Shown here one piece after another: positions 20,073 through 32,068 of a DNA stretch of 64,000 nucleotides. The notes under the pieces are model-generated. The model ran no database searches. It was not told the DNA's origin and saw only the letters and a program-made list of their open reading frames with translations. A program made the translations under genes and the position numbers. The stretch is from NCBI GenBank assembly GCA_964007475.1, contig OZ023274.1, forward strand, positions 79,495,303-79,559,302. Reading direction: 5' to 3'. The stretch is from Hybos culiciformis (taxonomy: Eukaryota; Arthropoda; Insecta; Diptera; Hybotidae). Within the stretch, counting starts at the first letter, position 1. The number at the start of each line of letters is the position of its first letter.

Positions 20073-20466
20073 TACCTTGTTCGCACTTCAACATTTATCC
20101 GGATAAATAAGTGGAAATTTCCACTTTCTGAAACTACCGTTCGCACTTGAGAAGTGGAAAAAATTTGACAATTCTAGAAAAAACATAAATAAAAAAAGCA
20201 AACAACTTTCTGTTACTATATAAAAATTTAAAATTTTAAAATTAAATTTCACTTTTTTTTCTTTTTTTTCATTTTTTTGACATTTTGACACAAAATAAAC
20301 GGTGCCAACCGTACCAAAACTAGCAAAAAGTAGCTAAAAGGAACTAGCTAAGTGGAAAAAAGAACTGGAAATTAAAATATCCGGAAAAAATTTTTGTATG
20401 ATAATATCCACAAAGTTTCCGGAAAAATCGTAATATCCGGAAAAATATTGAAGTGCGAACAAGGTA
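20073..20466. mobile_element. MITE, TACCTTGTT family (member 3)
   Basis: TACCTTGTTCGCACTTCAA and its inverse TTGAAGTGCGAACAAGGTA, flanked by TAA (20070-20072, 20467-20469). The inner arms repeat TCCGGATA/TATCCGGA. Confidence 0.9.
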
Positions 20467-20469
20467 TAA

Positions 20470-21236
20470 CACATTTTTTCCTTTATTTTGCTTTATTTTT
20501 ATTTACAACTAAAAATCAATATTTGGATGAATCGATCATTTGCCGATACGAGTGATTTTGTAACAACTTACCTTTTTTTTTTTGATTTTCTGTTTCAACT
20601 AAATAAAATTAAATTTTTTAAAATAATAATGTTTTCTTTGATGACTGGAAGATACTCGTTGATATAAAGAAATATAATAATTTCGGTTCTTAGCTCCTAA
20701 TATTTAAAGAATTTTATTTATTTATTTAAATTTTATGTATTCATTTTTGTACGTAAAAAAAAATTGTTTTTTCAGGATTAATACAATGATTTTTTGCGAA
20801 AAGGTAGAAAATTTCTTGGCTTTTTTTTATTGATTGAATAAAAAAAATAATTACTTCAGACTAATAATTTTTAATTTTTTAATTAATTTTTTTTCTTTGA
20901 ATCAAAAAAAACTTAAATTTTTATTTAAAGTAGTTTGTTGTAAATTTATTCGTATGAATATTATAATGCAATAACGCATGCATACAATCATAATGTTTAA
21001 TTAGGATAAATATTTATGTATACGTCGTTTTGTTTTTATTATTACTTTTTACAAACATATGATTATGAATGAATTTATGAATTCATATTATATCATAGGC
21101 TAAAAAAACGAAAAAAATTCTTTTTTCTAACATTTACGAACAACGATTGAATTCCGATGTTTACAAAGAACAACAAAAAATTTTGACTCCAATTTCTTTA
21201 TTTATACATATAAAGCTTTTTCATAAATAGTAATAC

Positions 21237-21274
<38 letters not shown>

Positions 21275-22525
21275 AATTTCAATTATATATATATATATTT
21301 ATATCAAATTTCAATTATAGAGAGAATTAAGGTTAAAGATTCCCTTGTAAATTTTATGTGTTTAGTTTCAGGTTTCGTTAGTATGACAGTTGTTAGGGAA
21401 GCATTCAAATTAAATGTTAGAAAAGAAGATATTTGAATAATTTAGTTATTAATAAAATAAAATGTTTTAAACATTAAAATTGAAATTAAATATCTATTTT
21501 TAATTGAGCATTAACTTTAAAAATAACCGATGAACTAAAAAAATAAATTATTATTTCGTTAGCTCGTTCACTCGGTAATATTTTTTTACAAAGGTAATTT
21601 TTTTCGTGGTTCATTTAAATAATTGAATTGATTCAAGTTTATTTTTTTCGGACGTTCACGAACGTGAAAATTTAACTATATTTTATACCTCGGTCAGATA
21701 AAGAATAAACGAATACAGTTCAATACAAAACCGAGATTTTCCACCCCTCCTCTTAAAAATAAATAAAACAATAGTAGTTCTCCTCTGCTAAAGTTTCTTA
21801 ATAAAAATATTGCAAATGTATTTTGTTAGTGTAATTAAACCATTAATTTTTTGAAAATTTGTACTTTTTTGACACTATCGAAATATTTTTATCCTAGAAT
21901 GTTTTTATTCATGAAAAACAAAGGTTTCCAGGAGAAGCAATAATATGCAAAAAATACTTAATTTTTTTTTAATTGTAAATACTTAAAAAATAAGTTTCTC
22001 CATGGCCCGAACTGAACATAAAATGCGACTCTTAATACACAAACTTTGTGTTTAAAAAAAAAAAGTTTACATCATATGTTTTTTGACAGTTTTAATAGAA
22101 CGGAAAAATTCAAAATTTATCCATCTGTACTAAGTATATAATTAATCTGAGGTCATGAGTAAGAAATTTTAGTTAATAGGAAATTTCTAGTTAATAGGAA
22201 ATTTCTAGTTCTTACAAAATTTCTAGCTCATGACAAATTTTTCAATTTTTATTTAAAAAAAAGCCAAAAAATTTTTTTTTTTAGATATCTAACCATCAAA
22301 TCATTAAGATAGTCAACTAAATTTTGCACAAGATTCGACTAGTTTCAGTGCTTCTGGTGTTTTTTTATTTTTTAAAAATTTTTAGTGCTTTTTTCCACAA
22401 GGTTTGATTTTGTTCCATACAATATATATAATACATAATTTATATATATTATTTAAAAATTAAGTCCCATCCCATTCACCAACAATTTAATTTAAAAAAT
22501 ATATAAACTGTCATCACAAACTCAC
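20470..22525. other. AT-rich, featureless stretch
   Basis: No gene or clear transposon. Contains an (AT)n microsatellite at 21239-21272, followed by a duplicated ATATCAAATTTCAATTATA (21270 and 21301), and a TTAATAGGAAATTTCTAG duplicate at 22170-22210. Confidence 0.6.
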
Positions 22526-22663
22526 CGGACTCTTCATCTTCAGAACTGTCAAACATTTCATCAAACATTTCAGAAGGATAGAAAGATTGAGAAAATTCAT
22601 AACTGTTATTTTCTATAAAAATTGTTTGTTCAACTCTAGTTTCATGAATTTCCGGTATTAAAC
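22526..22663 (-). CDS. Isolated exon-like ORF, acidic, phase 1/1
   Basis: An open segment of 138 nt lies between a good acceptor (TGTTTTTTTTTAG, ending 22664) and a good donor (GAGTCCG|GTGAGT). It begins with two bases of a split codon and ends with one. It encodes GLIPEIHETRVEQ, then EMFDEMF and an acidic SSEDEES tail. I do not recognise it. Its phase, small size and acidic Ser/Glu end before a GTGAG donor resemble the exons at 12303 and 38549-39131. No neighbouring exon was found within 1 kb, so this may be an orphan or a chance ORF. Confidence 0.35.
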
Positions 22664-23108
22664 CTAAAAAAAAACACAAAATTTACAACTTTGATCCAGG
22701 ATTATCTGAAATATAAAATATATTTTTTTGCATTTTAAAATTTCTTGACAAATAATAGCTTTTACTTGGGTTTCATCATAAATATTAGAACGTTATATAA
22801 TAATTGAGAAACCTACGAAATAGCCCAAAGGAGTGTTTTTTTTAATTTTATTTCATAACTTATTAATGTGACTTCACACAATATTATAAAGATTCAATTA
22901 AATTTAAATTAATGTAATTACACACACATTTAATTTGGAAAAATGCAGTAAAATTAATAATTTAAAATGGGTAATATTTAAAAAAAAAAAACAATTGTTT
23001 ATGAATTTATAAAAATAGCCTTCAGGAAGTATTAGATTTTGCCATTAGAATATGTTTAGACTTTTGAGTAAATTGTCAATTTAATTTGATACTAGCATTG
23101 ATATATTA

Positions 23109-23648
23109 AGGCCGGTATTCAACTGGAGATAAAATCAACTTTTTCATATAAAATTTTATCTGAGATAAATTTTAGTTGAGTGAATTTAATTTATCGGTAC
23201 CCAACTGAAGATAAATGGAAATTTATCTGAGTAAAAATTGTATGAAAATTTGTTTACTCAAATAAATTTTATTTCAAAAATTTATCTTGCAAAGAATGTT
23301 TTGAACATTCTTTTCAAGATAAATTTTGACATTAGGTCGTGTAAAAAGAATTTGACGTTTGTTGTTTGAAGAAAACAAACAAAAATTAGAAAACTAAAAT
23401 AATTTTTAAACTGAAATTGGTAAAAAATATTAAAATTAAAATAATAGTTTAATTTAATAAAATAAAATAAAATTGGTAAAATTAATTAAATAAAATGGAT
23501 GAAAGTTGGGAGGTAAGAAAATTAAAAATAAAATTGTGTAGGTACTACATAAATCAGAAAGTCATGTGTCAATTTTTATCTCACTCAATAATGTTCCTTT
23601 TTAAGATAAAATTTATCTTGTACTTTATCTTCAGTTGAATACCCGCCT
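23109..23648. mobile_element. MITE, AGGCCGGTATTCAACTG family, copy 2
   Basis: 540 bp, flanked by TTA (23106-23108, 23649-23651), inserted in the opposite orientation to the copy at 5666. The two copies are highly similar along their whole length, pointing to recent activity. Confidence 0.9.
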
Positions 23649-23651
23649 TTA

Positions 23652-24818
23652 GTAGAAAACATTGGAAGCGAAAAAATTATTCGAAATTAATTCAGCCAAC
23701 AACAACAAATCAGCCGAGAGATATTATATTTGTTTCTTTCATGTTTAAGCCTCATTTACATACATCGAGCAAATTAAATTTCCTGTGTATATATAAAAAT
23801 TGAAAAACAAACAAAAATTTACAAAATATATTTGAAAAACTATGGACCCGAACAGATTTTGAAATACTGAATTTCAAATTCCTAATGTATTCCGTTGTGT
23901 GAATTTCAAATACACGTCACAAAGCGTGTATTTGAAATATCATTACTGTCAAATTTACATTTTCTTTTCGGGAGAAGGCCCTATATTTTTTGTAGATTAT
24001 TTTGCTTTTACAACACCATTTTAAATATTGTGAACAATTTTCTAGTTGCTATAATGCTCCGATAAAAGCATACTATCTATTTTCTCTTTCAGACATATCA
24101 TTAAATACCACACTATTATAAAAAGTGTCTGCCAAATGTTTTTAAGTAATTCTTTATTTTCATGATGTTTCATGATTTCCCATAATTATCTTTTTCTTGT
24201 AAATCACAGGTTATTTTAATCTGTGTATTGAAAGTATTTATCGAATTCCGGATATAGATTTTTTTTCTATTTCTTCTCTATCCTCGTTGTCCATGGATTC
24301 ATTTTAATGTACTTCCACATAAATTTACTAAACTTTTCTTATATATTTGTATGATTGCATTTAAAGGTTATATTCAATTTTTTACCTACCAATTTTTATC
24401 ATTACCGCAAATTCCATATTTCACAATTTACGTCAATTACCAAATATATTCGGCATTTTTTAAGATAATATTAGATATAAAAAAATATTACTGTCTAGTT
24501 TTTTTTTCAATTTTAGAGTTACAATTTTTACTCATTTTTACCAAAAAATCTTGTAACTCCGATTACAATAATAATTAAAAATGTTGATGTTGTAAAAAAT
24601 GATAACTTGATTTTCAATAGTTTTTTATAAATTTTTATTTAATTGTTTTTCCTGTTAACTCGAGTTACCATACTTTCGGCTGGAAAATAAAGGTTAGGCT
24701 ATTATAATTTATGAAAAAAAACACAATTTATTATTGAAAACTTTATTAAATTATTTTTTCTTCAAAAACAGTAAATGAAAATTAAAATGAAAATATTATA
24801 GGAATAGATATAATAATA
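23652..24818. other. AT-rich stretch without recognised genes
   Basis: Only short low-complexity ORFs. I see no repeat copy of this stretch elsewhere in the window. Confidence 0.5.
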
Positions 24819-25035
24819 ACCTTAGATTGGAAATATCGTTTTATTTTTCGTATTGTAACTATCACGTGATAATTACTTTTATACAAATAATTAATTTTAG
24901 TTTCTGATTGCTATAATTTACGATAAAAAATAAAAATACGGTATTTCGAAAAAAAATAACTTTAGTTTTATTTTTTGTGAATAGGATATAGTTAATTTAA
25001 ATAACATAGTTTAAATATTAACGTAATTTTTTGAA

Positions 25036-25290
25036 TTATTGATTGGCAAAAGTTACCAATTTATTTAATTTATTTCTTAAAAATTTTTTTGGTTCACATT
25101 TTTTTTTCGTTATGTAAAAATATCTTAAATTAAAATACAAGAGTATAACATTTTTTATTATAAAATTTCTATGGTTATTTAAGGGATCTTGTTCCATTAC
25201 ATGTTGTTTAAATTTTTTGAACATTTATTTATCAGTTTTTGGTATAATCCTTTTGTCAATAGGTTGATATCTAATAAAAAGAAGGTTAAA
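25036..25290 (-). pseudogene. C-terminal exon of P-type transposase
   Basis: After an acceptor TTTTTATTAG near 25275 the frame contains QDPLNNHRNFII, LYFNLRYFYITKK and ends RNKLNKLVTFANQ, the usual Lys-Leu-x-Lys-Leu end of P/THAP9 proteins. Compared with the copy at 43740-43980 it lacks a 38-bp segment, which shifts its frame. Confidence 0.65.
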
Positions 25291-25649
25291 AAAATCTAGG
25301 TAAAAAAAATAAAAAAAATTACCGGTCTCAACACTATTTAAATATTTTTCTAGTTATAAACAAATCTTAAAAATATCTTGATTGGGTTCTATTAGTTTGC
25401 CCCACGCTTTTGCTTGAATCAATTTAGAATTCGAAGCTACCGGTCCTATTAAAAAAATATTTTAAGAAAAAAGAAATAACTGCAACCAAAAATTATTTGT
25501 AAAAAGAAAACTAACTTGATAAATTTAAAAATATGGTATTTTTGCAAAAACTGCAACTAAGTTTTTTTTCTACTTTGCTTTGGACGTAACCAGATATATA
25601 TTTAACAACATTTCTTTTATATTCATTAATGCCATCAATATCAAAAAAG

Positions 25650-27335
25650 TTATTTTTCATTTAATTTTTCAAGTTCGAATTCCAGTTCTTCGTTTATGTT
25701 ATCAATTTTACAATTTTCCTTTGGTGCCTCAAGACTATTAAAAGTTTCAATTATTGATAAAATTGCAGAGTCATCCTCAGAACTATCCATTGAATTTGTG
25801 AACTTTGATAGTTTTATTTTTCTTAACATTAAAAGCTTTCTGTACGCATAAACAAATTGTTTTGGGCTAGGATTATTATTAAAACCTCCTCGACTTCGAA
25901 CTAATGAAAAAAAGGTTTCTAAATGATCTTGAGAAAACTTGAATGTTAGGATGTAATCAAGGTTTGTGCATTCAATAACTTGCTCCAAAAATATGTTCTT
26001 AAAACTGTTAATGGCTATTAAATATCCTAAAAAACCAGTCTTAATGTTTGAATCCAGAATATTGCACTTTAAATTTTGATTTTTTTTAAAATAAAGTGGT
26101 TGAATATAAATTTTGCAATCATCTAAATACGAAAATTTGGTTTGATAATTTTACAAATTAATTGGTTCTTTAAAAGTGTTTTTTGAAATAGCGTTTTTTG
26201 AATTAAAGATATCAAAAAGGTTATTGAAAATTTCAAGAAATTCACAAGTTGCATTTGAATTCTGAAACTTCTGTGAATATTGCTCTATATTACTTAAAAA
26301 TTTTAAAGCACTTGAAGTACTTTGGCTTATCAATTGAACAGCTAGTTTTGTTTTCATTTTTTCGTTGAAAAAACTAACATGTCTATCTGTAACTTTGTTT
26401 CCCAAATGTAAGCCTTCATTTTTTTGTACAGCATTAAGTTTTTCGATTAAATCCCAAGCGATTATTTCATTGTTCATGTTGAAAAAATATCTTTTAGAGC
26501 AAAAATTGTTTCTAACCAGTTTTATCATATGGCAAATATCCAAAATGATATGAATTTTATTTCCGTTTTCTGATAAAAAATTAGTTTTTAAATGCATAGG
26601 ATCAAGATTTGCTCCAAGTTGTTTAAACATTAATATATTAGTTCTGCGCCCATCACATGTTAAATTGAGCACTGAAATGTCATTATCTTCCAAAAATTTA
26701 ATTACTTTTAGAACAATTTTTGCCTTACATTTGGTATCAATACTATGTATTAAAAAATAAGCTACGGGCATTTTCCAGTGTCCATTAACACAGTTTACTA
26801 AAAATACTAGTGCTTCTTTCACAAGCCTATTATCATCCTGTGGTGCATAAATGATATCACCAAAATCTTCATAACCACTAACATTTTTTGTATGTTTGTC
26901 GAATTCTAATTTAGATCTTATGGAAATTTCGTCCATTTGCAGGCAAAATTTTAATTTCATTCCATTTTCGTTTCCTTCTTGAATTTTCATTTTTACTGTA
27001 TGAATGCACGAGTAATTTAGTCCAGGCAAAGCATCAATTTCTTGATGCCATCCACGAATCGATCTTATTGTGGGTAAAATATTCAAAAATTGTTCTCTTA
27101 CATATTCATAAGCCCGAGTAGAATAAAAACAAAGACTCATCGAGAATGATTTGATTTCGGGAGAATATTTCTTTGAAGTATTAGAATATCTTTTCAAAAT
27201 TTCTTTAAGAATTATTGGAATGTTTGCACATTCTTCTAAATTGTTTTCTTTTTTCTCCTCAGAATAATTCATTTGTCGTAGCATTTTTTTATACTTCTGA
27301 ACCAAAACTTTGTTCTTTCTAGAATTCATACGCAA
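25650..27335 (-). pseudogene. P-type transposase, catalytic region (one internal stop)
   Basis: A frame of about 560 codons with a single in-frame TAA at 26151-26153. Recognisable P/THAP9 signatures in order: YSPEIKSFSMSLCFYSTRAY (residues about 57-76), IRGWHQEID, LQMDEISIR (first catalytic Asp), FLVNCVNGHW, LTCDGRRTNI, DICHMIKLVRN, then after the stop FSQDHLETFF and RSRGGFNNNP. Upstream codons encode a Leu/Lys-rich coiled coil. In P elements this protein cuts and joins the transposon in the nucleus using GTP. The stop, the lost N-terminus and missing splice continuity make it inactive here. Confidence 0.85.
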
Positions 27336-27519
27336 CCTAAAAATTTTGGCCCGCAGTATCCTTAGCTCTTTGGTTGTTTTAGCAACTTTCAGCTTTAATT
27401 CAGAATTTTCTTGTTTTTATTTAAGAACTATTTAACACTAAAGATTTATTAGTTCTAATACCTATTGCATGCCTTAACATCTTTTTCTTTTTTATTTGTT
27501 ATATTAAAAACGGTTGGAT

Positions 27520-28819
27520 TCGGGCTTCTCAAACGGGATTTCCCGGGATTTCAACCAAAAATCCCGGGATTTCCCCTTAATTAAAAAATATAATAGTGAT
27601 TGCACTAAATTTTAGGCTTAGGTTTATATCTAAGCTAGACAGAATTAATTAAGTGATTGCTGAATGCGGCGTATATCTACTGTTAGTATAGCGCTAAGTA
27701 CAATATATAGATTATTTTCTATACAATTACGGGGGATTCCCTTCATTATTAGTGCTATGCTAACTTTTGATTTTTATATATCACATACTCGAAATTTCAT
27801 TCACTGTTTCAGTATAAAGCTAAAATTAAAATATACAATTTTAGTATAGAAAAAAAACAACCCATAAAAACAAAGTTTTTGATATAAATCCTTTATATGC
27901 CAGGCAATTGATATGAAGTTCATATTGTTATGGTACCCAAAACTCATCCTAAACTTTTCCTCATAACTCAAATCAGTTTCATATTATAAATGCTTTTATT
28001 GCATTGTTATTTCAAAATCAATACTGCAAAACTTATAATATAATATCAAATTGCATCCGTTGATATTTTTTTTCATTAACGAAAGACACGTTTATGCCAA
28101 TTCGATAAAAATGTTTTGATTCGATAATGAATCAAACTTAATTTTCGAAAAGGCGTGTCAATAATTTCACAAAGTTTTTAAATTAAGTAGTAAATAAATA
28201 AATTTAAAATTAAATTAAAGTAACACAAAAATAATTGTTAAATAAAATATTTTCTTATAAATTAATAAAATAAATTAATAAAGAAAAGTCAGTATTTTAT
28301 TGAGAATAAAATAGAAGAATTTTATTCATAACGGTGTGTGTGTTGATGAGTCTGTGATGCCAAAGTATATTATTATCGACGACAAAGTGTGTGTGTAATG
28401 CTAAAGTAAATTTCAGCTCGATTGGATACTGGGAAGTGGGTCAATTTTAACTTTCTAAGTTTGTGGAAACGAAGTGAAGTCAGTATAAAGAATTTAAAAA
28501 ATAAATAAGTGCAGTTTAATATATATAGAATTAAAATTTATTTAAAATAATCGAAGTTTTAGGATTAGAAAGCAAATTTCAAGTTGTTAACTAATTTTTT
28601 ATAAAGCAGTATTTTTTTTTGTTATTATGTAAAATATCAACTTAGGTAACCCCATCATGTCAAGTTGAAGTGGATCGAAAGCATGGCATTATTTTATGAG
28701 ATAATTTTTTGTTTAATTTGGGCTTATAAAAAAATTCCGGGATCCCAGGATCCCGGGAATATGAAAAATTTTGTCCCGGGATTCCGGGATTTGAAAATTG
28801 CGGGAAATGAGAAGCCCTA
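27520..28819. mobile_element. Non-autonomous hAT element, 1.3 kb, in the THAP gene
   Basis: TCGGGCTTCTCA and TGAGAAGCCCTA termini (consensus TAGGGCTTCTCA), flanked by a perfect 8-bp GGTTGGAT (27512-27519, 28820-28827). Subterminal CCCGGGATTTC motifs are repeated in both arms. No transposase. Removing it restores the THAP frame. Confidence 0.9.
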
Positions 28820-29111
28820 GGTTGGATAAGCAGTTGCTTTTAATTTTGTTTGACCGAAATTTCTAATAATTTCTGCTTCCTTAAAATGGTTTTCGCATAT
28901 CCTACAAAAAGCTTTTAGCTGAATAACTTGTTCATTATTGCCTAGGAATACGCTGCTTAACCATTTATTCAAAAGATCTTCTTTTTCAGGAAATCTGAAT
29001 TTAGAGGAAATACTTTTTTTAAAAATTAAAAAAAATCCTTGGTTTTTACCTGAATAAGACCTTCTTCCCATATTTTTCTCCACAGCCCAATACACAGCAA
29101 GAATAACCCAT
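28820..29111 (-). pseudogene. THAP DNA-binding domain of the P-type transposase
   Basis: Exon 1 (29111-29050) starts MGYSCCVLGC and ends at donor CAG|GTAAAA. After a 37-bp intron, exon 2 (from 29012) reads FRFPEKEDLLNKWL, FCRICENHF and LKATAYPT. This is the full C2CH zinc finger: Cys-x4-Cys, then Cys-x2-His, with the invariant Trp, Phe and AxPT residues. The 8-bp duplication of the hAT insertion begins exactly at the Pro-Thr codons. Beyond the hAT the frame resumes at 27511 with VFNITNKKEKD, giving the expected PT-[VI]-F end of a THAP domain. The domain would bind the transposon ends. The insertion destroys it. Confidence 0.85.
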
Positions 29112-29338
29112 TTTTTTTATATTAATTAAAATAAGAAAATTTAAGAAAACTATAAAAAAAATAAATTATGAAAAGGACACATTCAAATAATCAAGACATA
29201 AAAAAAAATTGAAAAAAATATTTTAAAAATATCGTTTTTTATTTCAAAAATAGCTTTCAAATCTTTCAAAGTTCATGAACACAGTAGGTTTTAATAATCA
29301 CATAGAAAATATATTGCTGTCAAAATTATTTTTTAACA

Positions 29339-31846
29339 TTATTCATCATCACTTTCTTCTTGAGTATTCTTGACTGATTGATCACTAGGTAAATTATGGA
29401 AAAAACTTTTGTAAACTGTTGGAATAAAATTACCTTGACATAAAGTTTGTAAGTCTGATTTCTTTTCTTCAGAAATTGGTAATGGTCCAGAATACAAATT
29501 TTTTGCTCCAAAATTAAGAAATTTCTACCTCTTTTGCAAATTTTTTTCCGGAATTATTAAACAAATATCATGTAAATCATCAAAGTCATATTTGAAATAG
29601 ATTTCATATGGATTTTGAGAAGTTATTTTTACTTCTCTTACTTTTGTCCAATTAATTGTTTTGGTTTTTCCTGATTTTTTATTCTGAATCATATTAGCGC
29701 ATTTTTTAAGATCAAAAAAATTTTCGTAACTCATTTCTACGACATTATATGGTTGACCTTTGAGCTGGAACGTAAATAATTTTGTTTTTACAAGCTGTTT
29801 CAATTGTTGAATGTACGCTGTCTGCTTCATTTTGGGTATGTCCCTTTTCTAAAAATCGATGACAGATGTCTACTTTATAACGAAGAGAAAACCAAGCATA
29901 AAAACTGAAAATATATTGATTTTTGTTTTGTCCAGGGCAATTATCCGACCAGAACCTGAATTCCTTCACGCCATTTTTAATAGCAGTTTCCATGTAATTT
30001 GAAAGACATGACATAACTTAATTTGCTCCTTTTTTACCCATAGTCTCATCCCACACATAGCATGATGCATTTTTATTTTCCAAGGAGTAAACTGTAAATT
30101 TGAATGAGGAAAGTTTCCTCAAATAATAAAAAATATTTTTTTGCCCTTTAGGACAAGTTAATATTTTCTGAAAATCAAAGAAAATACAAGATATTTCACT
30201 CCCACTTTTAATGGCGTCTTCTTTATCGGATTCTTTTAATTCTCTAGCCTTTTTTTTTTAATGCAATATGTTTATTATGCTGTGTTCTCTTCATTGTCTT
30301 CGAAATTCAATTTCTTAGAAATACATAAGTTGCATTGATCTTTTTTTGGTCTAAATAATGATATATTAAATTCTCTTACAAATATATCACGATATTGTCT
30401 TTCTGTAGCCACATTTTCTATTTGATGGTCTGTGCACCATTGTTTGTAGATCCTATGTACAGCTGAGATTGAATTAACATTATCAATGTATTGACGAGAA
30501 GTGTTACATCTGGCGATGCTCGCGAACGTTTTCTCTAACTATTGGGTTGACTTCATTAACCTTACGTGCATGTTTACCTCTTTGGTCTGGTGTTACTACT
30601 CCTTCGCCTTCAGCAATCTTGTTATGAGCTGTTTCGACCCACTGATAGTTTATCCCTAAGGTACTGAGAAACATTTTTAGACATACCTTCTGTTTTATGC
30701 CGTTCATTTGAAAAAAATAATTCCGGGTACAATTTCGTCGACTACTTCCAACCTTAAAACTTTTTTATTATTTGGTTCTGAATAATATCATGTTCAAACA
30801 TCAAAATTTAAACTATAAAATTTTCTAGTTTAAGCAAACCGTTCAAACATAAAATAAAATTAAACTAGTGTTATTTTGTCAACTAAAAATTTTTTTGTTA
30901 TTGTTTATATTTTTTATTATGATTTTTTTGTATGAGTAGAATTTTTTTTTTAGTTTTTCACCACATATTTTATATTGCCCGACTTTATCTACATAGATTA
31001 TGCTATTATTTATTACAAATAATTGATTTCACTTTTGCTTACTGCTTTCATTTTCTAGTTTTAATAAGTAGTTTTAGCTTAAACTGGTGTAACTAACTAC
31101 AAAAATTTTGTATGGCAGAACGCCGTATAAGTTAATATAAAATTCCATTTTAATGTTTTATTTTCTAGTTCCCAAAACTTTGCAAATATGGTTTTTCGAT
31201 CTTCTAACGATAATCTTTGTAAGCACTTAACTCGACACTTTTCATCACAAGGTGGCCCCATACTTCTGCAAGTATCAACTGCACCTCTAGTTCTTTTGTA
31301 ATGCTGTCCTGAGTTAAACTTATATTTTTTAACATTACATTTCCAATTTTTCCGAGTTTGTCGTTTTCCAAGTTTGTTATTAACTTCAATAGGATTATCT
31401 GAAAAAAAAAAAAAAAAAAAAAATTTAAAATAATAATCTTCTTTATAATATTCATTGTTGAAATAATTACCTAAACCATTATCTTCCAAAGGCATATCAA
31501 CTTTTTGATTTTTAAGATTTCTATTCAGAAGCACATCTCGTATTGTTTTTGGAGTAACTGGACTAAAAGTCGGACTGCAACCTGAACTGGATTCGGATTC
31601 TAATGTCGAAGGAATGAATTCATCTTCACTAGGTTCAAAATCCTCAATTTCATCAGAGCTTTGAATTTCTGTTTCATTAGTTATAATTGTTGGTGCTGTA
31701 TCATCGAATAAATTTTTCACACCTTGCGTATCTTAAAAAATATAAATTTTGCACCTGTAATTATTATATTATAAAGAAAATATTAAATTCTCACCTTTTT
31801 TTCTGAAAATTGCCAAATTTGCCAAAAGTTTTCCTCGGGAAATCAT
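29339..31846 (-). pseudogene. Broken transposase-like gene, unplaced DDE-like family (DNCPGQNKN)
   Basis: Exon 1 (31846-31795) starts MISRGKLLANLAIF. Exon 2 (31731-31471) is acidic. Exon 3 (from 31398) reads RKNWKCNVKKY, MGPPCDEKCRVKC and IFAKFWEL. All three junctions are phase 1 with GT-AG sites. Past a MITE at 30786-31127 come WVETAHNKI and PDQRGKHARK, RQYRDIFVREFN and KKDQCNLC. Then SCIFFDFQKIL, CYVWDETMGKKGAN, FRFWSDNCPGQNKNQYIF, FLEKGHTQNEADSVHSTIE and a tail GPLPISEEKKSDL. Asp/Glu motifs in this order suggest an RNase-H-fold transposase. I recall the family as widespread in insect genomes but cannot name its superfamily. An in-frame TAA (30018-30020), frameshifts near 30520 and 29770 and the MITE inactivate it. 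Confidence 0.6.
30786..31127. mobile_element. MITE inside the unplaced transposase gene
   Basis: TATCATGTTCAAACATCAAAATTT against inverse TACGGCGTTCTGCCATAC, with TAA at 30783-30785 and 31128-31130. Excision joins FILTYSEPNN in frame with the conserved WNFI motif before it. Terminus similar in layout to the TACCTTGTT family. Confidence 0.65.
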
Positions 31847-32068
31847 TTTTTATTTATTTATTTTTGTTTTAAGCCTTTAATATTTTAAATAAAAAAAAAT
31901 TTTTTGTCATAACCGCGAAACTAGAATTTGTATGAGTTTCGCGGTTATAACAAAAATTTTTGTTATAACCGCGAAACTAATTTTATTTTTGTCATAACCG
32001 CGAATCATTTTTTATTTATTTATTTTTGTTTTAAGCCTTTAATATTTTAAATAATTCCCGCCGAAAAT
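31841..32068. repeat. Foldback-type CATAACCGCGAA array in the leader of the transposase gene
   Basis: A 50-bp segment (AATCATTTTTTATTTATTTA to AATATTTTAAATA) is present twice, at 31841-31890 and 32005-32056, on either side of three inverted GTCATAACCGCGAA/TTCGCGGTTATAAC motifs. The first copy contains the ATG of the gene at 29339-31846. The block from the array through ATTCCCGCCGAAAAT is repeated at 33430-33603 inside FB2. Confidence 0.75.

Larger units (their letters stand above)
24819..29111 (-). mobile_element. P-element-type DNA transposon, degenerate
   Basis: Holds a THAP domain (two exons), a coiled-coil linker, the catalytic transposase region and two C-terminal exons, all on the minus strand. 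A hAT element interrupts it at 27520-28819. The 3' 0.5 kb (24819-25320) is repeated in opposite orientation at 43690-45757. The terminal inverted repeats were not identified, so the outer limits are approximate. Confidence 0.75.
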
